A DNA stretch of 18,924 nt from an uncultured Bacteroidales bacterium. Its GTDB lineage: Bacteria > Bacteroidota > Bacteroidia > Bacteroidales > F082. The notes below the pieces were generated by a model. It searched no databases. It saw nothing but the letters and a program-made list of their open reading frames with translations, and was not told where the DNA came from. Both the position numbers and the translations under genes were made by a program. Positions 8,501 to 14,055 of the stretch are shown in pieces (within the stretch, counting starts at the first letter, position 1; each line of letters opens with the position of its first letter). Location of the stretch: assembly GCA_937896505.1 (NCBI GenBank), contig CALBNP010000166.1, positions 1 to 18,924 of the forward strand, given 5' to 3'.

Positions 8501-9038
8501 ATTGCACGGGATTGATGACCAGCGAACCGACTTGAATGCCGCGCAGCGTGCCCTGCAGTTCGATTTCGGCTAAAGGGCGCTCGGCAAAACCTCTTGTGGC
8601 GTAGGCCTCGGTGTTATAATGGAAAGGCACTTCCTTCTGGTCTTTCCTGACCGAAAGCTGCTGCGGTGCGATGGCCTTGATGCCGTAATCGGATAATTTG
8701 TAAATGGTTGTACTGTAATTCTTCACTTCAACGCTGACATTCTTTGCGCCAAAAGGAACGGCGACAAGCTGATGCACAGCGGGCAAAGACGGCTCGCCCG
8801 GCTTGCCGTAGTTGAAGGTGTTGCTCATGGTGATTTCCGAAAAAACGCCTTTTTCGGTATTGACAGCGTTGGCTTCGATGCTGCCGAAAGAGAATGTGGC
8901 GGAGAAGCCTTTTTCGGTCGCGTTATCGCATTGCTGCATGGATTTGGCACCATTCAGATTGATGCGGTTTTGCGCCTGCGCGCTGAAAAACATTCCTAAT
9001 GAGAGGATTAGGCTGAGTATGATGCTTGTCTTTTTCAT
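5556..9038 (-). CDS. Gingipain-like C25 cysteine peptidase with T9SS sorting domain
   Basis: 1160-residue secreted endopeptidase. Seen in order: signal peptide 1-22 (FFSAQAQ); C25-type propeptide at about 25-225; catalytic domain at about 240-590; an Ig-like domain at about 600-670; two further beta-sandwich modules (about 685-790 and 795-900); a module at 900-996 with a Trp/Asp-rich DLADKWNDGWDNSRL start; a fibronectin-III domain at about 1003-1075; and a type A sorting domain at 1088-1160 with YPNP. The catalytic His is His442 (NYTAHGANDHW). The nucleophile should be Cys475 in GNCCLAADW: the 33-residue spacing equals that of RgpB (His211/Cys244) and Kgp (His444/Cys477), and the absolute numbers nearly equal Kgp. 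Cys474 is the alternative. Cleavage specificity (Lys or Arg) cannot be read safely. Likely role: surface or secreted degradation of host proteins. Its own -7 box lies at 9080-9087. Confidence 0.95.
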   Translation of the reverse strand: MKKTSIILSLILSLGMFFSAQAQNRINLNGAKSMQQCDNATEKGFSATFSFGSIEANAVNTEKGVFSEITMSNTFNYGKPGEPSLPAVHQLVAVPFGAKNVSVEVKNYSTTIYKLSDYGIKAIAPQQLSVRKDQKEVPFHYNTEAYATRGFAERPLAEIELQGTLRGIQVGSLVINPVQYDAASNSLKVFNDIEVEVSYGEYDQAAAYEEFARTASVYFAPIYRQMFNWRDDVYEQHPDLWQAPVKMLVIADRMFENAIQDWVDWKIKKGFYMDVNYTDQIGTSSSAIKSFIQTKYNQTAPTFIVIIGDKDQIPASAIGSATSCVTDLYYQAIDNDYYPDMLHSRMPVENVEQLNNLLEKSLQYEQFTMPDPSYLDNVLLIAGWDEAWNPKAGQPTIQYAVNYYYNEEHGFENVYDYYSLNDYPGCYDNLNTGVGFVNYTAHGANDHWEYPLFEVSDVNNLTNTDKYFLAMGNCCLAADWGISGTCFGEAMVRAPRKGAFAYIGSCPSTYWYEDYYFGVGATNVFYRMPTKDESAIGVYDGVWMDDSYNTIQSMVFLGNLAVTYAHVNSGYTVSSDSSPLYYWQCYHTLGDGSIMPYHVRPAENQVFHAAIVPIGATTYEVSADPGSYVALTKEGTILGTGLVDETGTLIFDIEPVTTSGNVTLCVTHPQRVPYLEEIPAAHIDGPFVTIESYTPSNAHIGAENALAITFKNNGTAATDGATTITLTCDDPNITITNGSASFNALAQNATIELNGFRYRINENVTDGTRFHLTATATCGSETWEGVVNITANKAVMEFAEAQCPGEFVPGETLQIAASFENVGHYVATNANISISSTSQYVTFGEENIAVGSIAPSGIGTAVFDVTIASNCPESELIPLTFGLTADGNTLAEGTATLQNTCLVIFDLADKWNDGWDNSRLHVVYSDGTPADDMYVSREQGAFATYERRLHHGSHVTLTWQSGGNWDSECSYVVHYEDGTVILSKGAQGGNFDVSCGYDGTYNPVSDLNISVNGYDVTLSWTAPAGAYRYRIARNGITLGETSATNYTDQLHDDMTYTYSVTAIYSGGESMPENVLVEFDWAVSETESNFSIYPNPAHDAIYINGGITTFDYYIYNGTGQQVANGSAKGAQRIDVSGLSKGLHVIRICSNGQVVTRKIAVK

Positions 9039-9079
9039 AAAATGTATGTTAGCGGGTTGTCGACTGATTTTAAAGTTGA

Positions 9080-9087
9080 CAAAGATA
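9080..9087 (-). promoter_or_regulatory. Candidate -7 promoter box for the C25 peptidase gene
   Basis: On the minus strand the sequence is TATCTTTG, an exact TAnnTTTG match and a very common form in Bacteroidota. It predicts a transcript start near 9073 and a leader of about 35 nt. A -33 element was not evident. Confidence 0.55.
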
Positions 9088-9136
9088 GGAAATATTTGGG
9101 AATGGAACGAGATTTTTGAAATTTACATTATTTCCC

Positions 9137-9182
9137 AAAAACAAACCGCCACCCAAGCCAAAGCCTGAATGACGGTTTTTTT
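9137..9182 (-). terminator. Weak candidate terminator of the upstream T9SS gene
   Basis: AAAAACAAACCG (9137-9148) can pair imperfectly with CGGTTTTTTT (9173-9182) around a loop of about 24 bases. On the minus strand the hairpin ends in a TTTGTTTTT tract. The long loop and short GC core make it a weak terminator at best. Confidence 0.25.
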
Positions 9183-9184
9183 GT

Positions 9185-9251
9185 TGTAGAGACGCGATTC
9201 ATCGCGTCTCAAACACATAGAAATTTAGACGCGATTCATCGCGTCTCTACA
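9185..9251. repeat. 67-bp element of two palindromic units with 14-bp inverted ends
   Basis: Unit 1 (9189-9210) is GAGACGCGAT-TC-ATCGCGTCTC, a 10-bp perfect palindrome around TC. Unit 2 (9227-9246) repeats the core AGACGCGATTCATCGCGTCT. The outer ends TGTAGAGACGCGAT (9185-9198) and ATCGCGTCTCTACA (9238-9251) are exact reverse complements, so the whole element is also an inverted repeat. It lies 4 bp past the stop of the 554-residue gene and has no T-tract on either strand, so it is not an ordinary terminator. GAGACGCGAT-type palindromes are familiar to me as interspersed repeats in several phyla (from memory, not searched here). REP or MITE-like is the best class. Confidence 0.85.
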
Positions 9252-9255
9252 GGAA

Positions 9256-10920
9256 TTATCTAATCACAGTCTTCTTCACTACGATATTGCCGTTAGCATC
9301 ATTCATCCTAACGATGTAAAGGCCTTTGGTCATGCCATTGACGTTGATTTCAGCAGCGTTGCCGTTGGCTTCCACGGTCTTGATGCTTTGTCCGGTGATG
9401 CTGATGATTTCCACTTGGCTGAGGCCTTCGCAGGAAACAATGAGGCTGTTGCCGTTTTGGAAGATGTTGGCCGACAGGGAGCTTACGTTTTCGTTTACGG
9501 AAGTAGGTCCCATCTTGCCGTTCATGTCAATGTTCTGGCCATAAAGGAAGCCATCACTCGTAAACCAGACAAAAATGTTCTGTCCGTTGTGGAAACCAGA
9601 GGTGTTTCCTAGATATATTCTGAAATCAGGAACTGAACATATCTGTGTGTGCCAAGTCTGGTTGGCTTCCATGTCGTAGCCATAGGCTTCAAAAGTGTAA
9701 TAATAAAGATCATACATTGGGGTTTTCTGATACGAAACCATGAAGCCGCTGCCATCGGGATAGGCGTCAATAGTTGGACGCAGGAAATACCATTCTTCTT
9801 CGTTGTCAGCGATGAGCTTGCCTTCGCCCCACAGTACTTCGCCTGTCGTAGTGATGCGGTTTGCGAAAATTCTTGATTCGGATTCTGTATTAGAATCGAT
9901 TTGACGGTAAACCAAGATGAGGTCATGGGTCACAGGATCAACGGTGGCATATGGATTAACATAATTGTTTTCAGGGTCGAAACTGTGAACGGCAACGCCT
10001 TTGAGGTCGCTGATGGTTGACTGGCCGTTGGAATCAAAATGGAATACATAGGTGTTAAACGGAACCTCAAAACCATCATCATCGAAGCCAGCGTGACAGA
10101 TGAAAACATAGCCGCCGCCTATTCCGTCTGGAACTATGTCGTGGAGCTGTGTTTCGTCGAAATATTGTGATTCCATAAGTTGAACTGGGGCTGTTGCAAC
10201 CGTGCCGTCAACGTTGTAGCTTGCCACCCAGATTTCATTGTTTAGGGTCTGATAAGTTGCTTGTTTTGGGCTTAACTTCTTGTAGGCTACAAAAACAGTT
10301 CCATCAGGACCTGGTACCATGAGACCATCCTGACATGCACTTTCTTCATCGGAGATTGTAACAGCGGGATTGGAAGTGCCGTCGGCATTGATGTAACGCA
10401 GATATGCATTATTAAAGTCGTGTGCCAAGACCCAGATGCCGCCATCAGTGCCGGCTTGGAGCTCCACTTTTAAACGGCCAATGCTTTCCTCTGGTAGGTT
10501 GAAGACTGAAATGCCTTGCTCGCCCCAAAGGGCGTTGCCGTCTTTGTCGAATTTTATGGCGATGCATTCGTTGTCAGCATTGGCGAAGCATGTTACCGCA
10601 TTGTTGTCGGAAGTGACTGCCATGGCATAGCCTGAAGACCATGATTCAAATTGCTGGCTGCCGATGTGGATGCCGGCATCGCCCCATTGCAGAATGCCAC
10701 TTGCATTGATGCGTTGCAGGTTGACGCTCCAGCCATTAGAGGCGGAGTCGCTCCATTGGATGTAAGTGTCGCCTGAGGCCTCGTGTGTGCGCAGGTAGAT
10801 TTCGCATGCTCTGGAAGATGCAGTGGCCAATTTTGTGTTTGTTGCCGGGTCGTTGACCCATTGTGCCTGCAGCGTGCTGGCCGCAAAGGCCCCAATCAGA
10901 AAGAGTAATGATTTCTTCAT
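9256..10920 (-). CDS. Secreted beta-rich protein with T9SS sorting domain, function unknown
   Basis: 554 residues. Seen: a signal peptide (1-20, ending LQAQ), then a long region without a recognised catalytic motif. It contains recurrent blocks of the form (F/I)xxxGxxLWGxxGI: LQWGDAGI at 77-84, LWGEQGI at 131-137 and LWGEGK at 363-368. The spacing and strand-like hydrophobic pattern suggest a beta-propeller-like body. The last 77 residues (478-554) look like a type A sorting domain (VEIISITGQSIKTVE, GLYIVRMNDANGNIVVKK), but the usual PNP motif is replaced by FQNGN. It is probably exported by T9SS to the cell surface. The gene lies upstream of the C25 gene on the same strand with a 217-bp gap containing a repeat, and has its own -7 box, so the two need not form one operon. 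Ligand or substrate cannot be inferred. Confidence 0.85.
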   Translation of the reverse strand: MKKSLLFLIGAFAASTLQAQWVNDPATNTKLATASSRACEIYLRTHEASGDTYIQWSDSASNGWSVNLQRINASGILQWGDAGIHIGSQQFESWSSGYAMAVTSDNNAVTCFANADNECIAIKFDKDGNALWGEQGISVFNLPEESIGRLKVELQAGTDGGIWVLAHDFNNAYLRYINADGTSNPAVTISDEESACQDGLMVPGPDGTVFVAYKKLSPKQATYQTLNNEIWVASYNVDGTVATAPVQLMESQYFDETQLHDIVPDGIGGGYVFICHAGFDDDGFEVPFNTYVFHFDSNGQSTISDLKGVAVHSFDPENNYVNPYATVDPVTHDLILVYRQIDSNTESESRIFANRITTTGEVLWGEGKLIADNEEEWYFLRPTIDAYPDGSGFMVSYQKTPMYDLYYYTFEAYGYDMEANQTWHTQICSVPDFRIYLGNTSGFHNGQNIFVWFTSDGFLYGQNIDMNGKMGPTSVNENVSSLSANIFQNGNSLIVSCEGLSQVEIISITGQSIKTVEANGNAAEINVNGMTKGLYIVRMNDANGNIVVKKTVIR

Positions 10921-10955
10921 TTTCTTATGAATTTAGTTTAAAATGATTTTGACTG

Positions 10956-10963
10956 CAAAGGTA
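10956..10963 (-). promoter_or_regulatory. Candidate -7 promoter box for the 554-residue T9SS gene
   Basis: The minus strand reads TACCTTTG followed by CAG, an exact TAnnTTTG match. It predicts a transcript start near 10949 and a leader of about 28 nt. No clear -33 TTTG was seen. Confidence 0.55.
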
Positions 10964-11084
10964 TGCTTTTTTTTGGCATCCATATACTTTTAGACCCTAA
11001 CAGAGACAATATGCCAGGCCGCCACCATCCCAATACCAAGGCCGTGTTCTCTTCACCTTGTCCGGCTGACTTTTGGAGGTTTTC

Positions 11085-11618
11085 TCCGTTGCGCAGCGAA
11101 GCGGAGTGGGAGCGGAGCGGCAGGAGACTGGATGCGGAGATAGCGTTGGTATAGCCCGGGTATAGTGCGCACCTCAGCCAGACGATTTTGTCATTTTGTC
11201 ATTTGTCAAAAAATCACAATAAGCGATTTCGATGTTTCAACCTCTTTTCACCTACTTATTATACCTAATTAATAATATATTATTAATTATTTTATTAATA
11301 GGTGACAAATGACGAGGAGGTTGAATTTGCTTATTGTGACAAAATGACAAATGATTTTTTTGACAAAATGGAATTTGTTATATTGTTGATGATGAATTTA
11401 TTGCATAAAAACAGGCGTTGTGATTTGTCATAAATTGGTCGAAAAAACAGCATCCTTTGTTTTGTCAACTTATCGTATCTAACCGAGATGTGCTCTCCGA
11501 CATACAAGAATTTGGCAATCAATATGGGTCAAAAAGTATATAATCACCTCAAATTTCCGTAGTCCAGTCTCCCGCAATCCGTTGATTTTCATTGTCAATT
11601 CCACTCCGCTTGAACGGA
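11085..11618. repeat. Imperfect inverted boundary blocks enclosing about 530 bp
   Basis: Three words occur in the same order on opposite strands at the two ends. TCCGTT (11085-11090) matches AACGGA (11613-11618). AAGCGGAGTGG (11099-11109) matches CCACTCCGCTT (11601-11611). GGAGACTGGA (11123-11132) matches TCCAGTCTCC (11563-11572). The spacers between the words differ, so the arms are diverged or partly deleted. Nothing resembling a transposase is enclosed, so a non-autonomous or decayed mobile element, or two independent copies of an interspersed repeat, both fit. Confidence 0.55.
11200..11353. repeat. Nested 150-bp dyad with a 22-bp perfect AT palindrome at its centre
   Basis: Five pairs of arms nest in order: CATTTGTC (11200) with GACAAATG (11346); CACAATAAGC (11215) with GCTTATTGTG (11329); TTCAACCTC (11236) with GAGGTTGAA (11317); TCACCTA (11248) with TAGGTGA (11299); and the central AATTAATAATA half-site at 11267-11277 with its mirror at 11278-11288. 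Five collinear complementary blocks are very unlikely by chance. As RNA or as a cruciform this would fold into one long interrupted hairpin. Further GTCATTTGTC/GACAAATGAC words flank it. Confidence 0.75.
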
Positions 11619-11628
11619 TGTCTGTAGT
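11618..11628 (+). promoter_or_regulatory. Candidate operator ATGTCTGTAGT upstream of the barrel gene
   Basis: One of four copies of ATG(A/T)CTGTAGT in the window, all confined to 11618-14055. This copy is centred about 57 bp before the predicted transcript start, a position typical for an activator site. The inferred binding protein would be the HTH regulator encoded at 14054-15175; there is no direct evidence for that. Confidence 0.35.
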
Positions 11629-11665
11629 GCGCTTGACGGCTTGGTTTTCATGCGTTTTTTCGTTA

Positions 11666-11673
11666 TACTTTTG
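11666..11673 (+). promoter_or_regulatory. Candidate promoter of the outer-membrane barrel gene
   Basis: The TACTTTTG -7 box matches TAnnTTTG, with a TTGG -33-like element at 11641-11644, 21 bp upstream. The transcript start should fall near 11680, giving a leader of about 20 nt to the ATG at 11700. An ATG at 11682 would be nearly leaderless, which supports the downstream start. Confidence 0.55.
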
Positions 11674-11699
11674 TTGCAATAATGCAAAACAGAAGTGAT

Positions 11700-13907
11700 A
11701 TGAAAACACGAAACCGATTTTTCCTGACCACTGTCTTTGCCGCCTTTTTTATGAGAGGTGTGGCGCAAGTGGTGACTAACGATTCCATTTCGATGGACAG
11801 TCTCAACCTTATCAATTTGCCCGAAATCATGATTGAGGAGAAGCGCCCGCTGTTCTCCGTCGAGGGTGAAAAGACCTTGTATAACGTTTCGGAAGACCCA
11901 ACGGTGCAGGCGGGCACGGCTTCCGATGCCTTGCAGAATGCGCCGGGCGTTTACGTGGACGTGGAGGGCAATGTGACCTTGCGCGGTGTTTCGAGTGTGG
12001 AAATCTGGATTAACGACAGCCCTTCGCATCTCACCAAAGAGACTTTGAAGACTTACCTCCAAACCATGCCCGCCAATGCCATCGATAGGATTGAGGTCAT
12101 CAGCAATCCTTCGGCACGTTATGCTACACAGGCCGATGCGGTCATCAACATCGTGCTGAATGCGAAGTTGAAACGCAATGAGTTCGTAAGCTTTGGCCTG
12201 AATGCGGCTTCGGCTCCCTACCTGATGCCTTGGGCTTCGTATGTCTGGGCAAACGAAAAATGGACCTTTAATGCCTATGCCAGCACTTATTGGAGCAAGA
12301 GCGAAACCCGAAGCGTGTATGACAGGACACTTTATGCGGATGGGGGCTCGCTTTCAAGTCGTACGCAAAACACGCAGTTGATGGCCTCAAAGGATTTTGG
12401 TCCGTTTGCCTATCTTGATGCGGCTTGCAACATCGACTCGATGAATGTATTCCGTGTGTCGGCCAATCTTAATACAGGCTTTTCCTCTACGCTGATTGAA
12501 AGCCATCGCAAAAGGAATGAATATATCTATCAACCAGGATTTTATGAGTACGGATTGCGTTTTCAGTCGGACGACAACAAATATTTGGCAGGTTTTGGCA
12601 GTCTCTATTATCTGCATAAATTTGACAACCATGGGCACAATGTTTCGGCAATGGTCGATGGTCAGCTCAGTTCGATGGGTTTCACTCTGTTTGGCGACAA
12701 GGACATGGTTTTGCCTGCCGTTTCGCACCGTCGGACAAAGAATTTTTACGATAGGGGAATGCCCTATATTTCGGCGCAGGTCAATTACAACCGACCCTAT
12801 TCGGAAAACGGAACATTGAGTTTTGGCATTTTGTCGCATTTCGACAAGGATGATCATGAGTTTACTTGGGACACGCTTTCCGATGGCGTGTATTATCCTG
12901 ATTACCGGCATTTTTATCATGATGTTTCGCACGGTGCAAGTCAGAGTGCCTACTTGTCGTTGCAGCATAGTTTCGGCAATTTTACTGTTCAGCCTGGCTT
13001 GCGTTTCACTTGGAATCATGTTCGGGTGGAATTGCCGGAAAGTACTGATAGTGACTTGGTTAGAGATTATTGTAACTGGCTGCCATCTTTGCATTTGTCG
13101 TACCGCACGCAATCGATGCACAATTTCAAGTTGAGTTATACGCGCCGTGTAACGACTCCAACGGGCAAACAACTGACGCCGCACAACTTGTATGACGAAG
13201 AGAGCTTCTCATCGGGCAATCCTTTCCTTGAACCGATTTTCACCCATTCGCTTGAGGCGAACTGGACGAAATATTGGGACGATTTCGGCTCGGTTGGCGT
13301 GTCGGGCTATTACAAAGGCAAATCAAACGAAATCAATTCGATAAACACCTCGGCTTACGATGGACTTTACGGAACATTTGTCAGTTATAACCATCCCGTC
13401 AATGTGGGACGTTCCTACAATGCCGGTGGCGAGGTGAATGTGACTTACCGCCCGAATGCGATGTTCAATCTGCGGCTTTATGGTAATCTGTATGATTCTT
13501 ATTTAGAAACGCAATACGGCGACATGCAGGAAAAGACCATCAGCGAGCTGTGGTCGTACAGCCTGACGTTGAATCTTTGGACGAAACTGTGGAATCGGCT
13601 CGAGGTGCATTGTGCGGCGCGATATGCGTCACCAGTCCAATTTCTTTTCGGGCAACTTGATCCGAGTTATGCCATTGATTGCGGCATGAGGGCCGATTTC
13701 TTCGACCGCAGGCTTTCGGTTTTCGTCAATGGCAACGACATTTTCCATTGGGTCGGTTACGGACGGCATGAGGATAATCCTTCCCTTAGTTATCAAACCG
13801 AATCGACTTATCGGAGCAATTTCATCAGTGCGGGATTTACCTTGCGTTTTGGCAAAATGGAACTTGAAAACGAGGCCCGTCAAGGGAGTGAAAGTGCTGG
13901 TCAATGA
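11700..13907 (+). CDS. TonB-plug outer-membrane beta-barrel protein
   Basis: 735 residues, predicted outer-membrane receptor or transporter. The start at 11700 is preferred over the in-frame ATG at 11682: it begins a proper signal peptide (MKTRNRFFLTTVFAAFF to GVAQ), has AGAAG upstream, and suits the -7 box at 11666. Seen: a plug-like domain (ASDALQNAPGVYVDVEGNVTLRG, then NAIDRIEVISNPSARYATQADAVINIVL), followed by a long alternating aromatic/polar barrel (about 160-725) ending in FISAGFTLRFGK. This layout resembles the Bacteroidota outer-membrane beta-barrel family with TonB plug (OMP_b-brl_3-like). It lacks the N-terminal carboxypeptidase-regulatory-like domain usual in SusC and many relatives, and no clear TonB box or SusD neighbour was seen. 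The cargo is unknown. A 146-bp gap separates it from the regulator gene; no terminator was seen between them. Confidence 0.88.
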   Translation: MKTRNRFFLTTVFAAFFMRGVAQVVTNDSISMDSLNLINLPEIMIEEKRPLFSVEGEKTLYNVSEDPTVQAGTASDALQNAPGVYVDVEGNVTLRGVSSVEIWINDSPSHLTKETLKTYLQTMPANAIDRIEVISNPSARYATQADAVINIVLNAKLKRNEFVSFGLNAASAPYLMPWASYVWANEKWTFNAYASTYWSKSETRSVYDRTLYADGGSLSSRTQNTQLMASKDFGPFAYLDAACNIDSMNVFRVSANLNTGFSSTLIESHRKRNEYIYQPGFYEYGLRFQSDDNKYLAGFGSLYYLHKFDNHGHNVSAMVDGQLSSMGFTLFGDKDMVLPAVSHRRTKNFYDRGMPYISAQVNYNRPYSENGTLSFGILSHFDKDDHEFTWDTLSDGVYYPDYRHFYHDVSHGASQSAYLSLQHSFGNFTVQPGLRFTWNHVRVELPESTDSDLVRDYCNWLPSLHLSYRTQSMHNFKLSYTRRVTTPTGKQLTPHNLYDEESFSSGNPFLEPIFTHSLEANWTKYWDDFGSVGVSGYYKGKSNEINSINTSAYDGLYGTFVSYNHPVNVGRSYNAGGEVNVTYRPNAMFNLRLYGNLYDSYLETQYGDMQEKTISELWSYSLTLNLWTKLWNRLEVHCAARYASPVQFLFGQLDPSYAIDCGMRADFFDRRLSVFVNGNDIFHWVGYGRHEDNPSLSYQTESTYRSNFISAGFTLRFGKMELENEARQGSESAGQ

Positions 13908-13913
13908 CGGAAA

Positions 13914-13927
13914 ATGTCTGTAGTTTG
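13914..13927 (+). promoter_or_regulatory. Motif copy ATGTCTGTAGTTTG between barrel and regulator genes
   Basis: It begins 7 bp after the barrel gene stop. It matches the left arm of the inverted repeat at 13980 in 12 of its first 13 bases and is a direct repeat of it at 66-bp spacing. Probably part of the same regulatory site cluster. Confidence 0.35.
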
Positions 13928-13979
13928 TAAAGTTTTAAATTGTTGATTTATAATTGAATTTGTTTTTTCGTATCTGTAA

Positions 13980-14055
13980 ATGACTGTAGTTTTTTCCCCG
14001 TTTGAAATACTTGAAACGATTTCGCGTTAATATTGCGGAATAAAACTACAGTCAT
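13980..14055. promoter_or_regulatory. Perfect 14-bp inverted repeat spanning the regulator start codon
   Basis: ATGACTGTAGTTTT (13980-13993) and AAAACTACAGTCAT (14042-14055) are exact reverse complements separated by 48 bp; the last two bases of the right arm are the A and T of the ATG at 14054. Between the arms is a poor promoter-like element (TAATATTG at 14028-14035, one mismatch to TAnnTTTG). Two readings are possible: a paired DNA operator flanking the promoter for autoregulation, or an RNA hairpin hiding the start codon when transcription reads through from the barrel gene. Confidence 0.6.

Larger units (their letters stand above)
10964..11665. other. Gene-free, repeat-rich intergenic region
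   Basis: No convincing gene was found here; short open frames on both strands lack recognisable features. The left third (to about 11160) is GC-rich, with purine-rich GAGCGG-like repeats at 11099-11120. The centre (11200-11353) is an AT-rich nested dyad, and the right third carries TTTTGTCA/TGACAAA words and a block matching the left third in inverted orientation. The composition shift relative to both flanking genes and the boundary repeats suggest an inserted or degenerated element rather than plain spacer. Confidence 0.6.

Noticed and set aside
9185..9251. The double palindrome as a transcription terminator
   Set aside because: The stems are strong, but neither strand has a T-tract after the hairpins.
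9185..9251. The two palindromic units as a minimal CRISPR array
   Set aside because: Only two units with a 16-bp gap, palindromic throughout, and no cas genes in the window.
10963..11154. A 63-codon plus-strand frame in the GC-rich part of the intergenic region
   Set aside because: It overlaps the -7 box of the divergent gene and the purine-rich repeats; the composition is Arg/Pro-rich noise.
11200..11353. The AT-rich dyad as a replication origin
   Set aside because: No DnaA boxes (TTATCCACA-like) were seen and no dnaA, rep or par gene lies nearby.
11331..11522. A 63-codon minus-strand frame next to the AT-rich dyad
   Set aside because: Its end lies in the repeat words, it has no recognised domain and no promoter box. 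It could be a gene remnant, but nothing supports calling it.
11682..11699. The upstream ATG as the start of the barrel protein
   Set aside because: It would place six polar residues before a good signal peptide and lies only about 2 bp after the predicted transcript start; the ATG at 11700 fits better.
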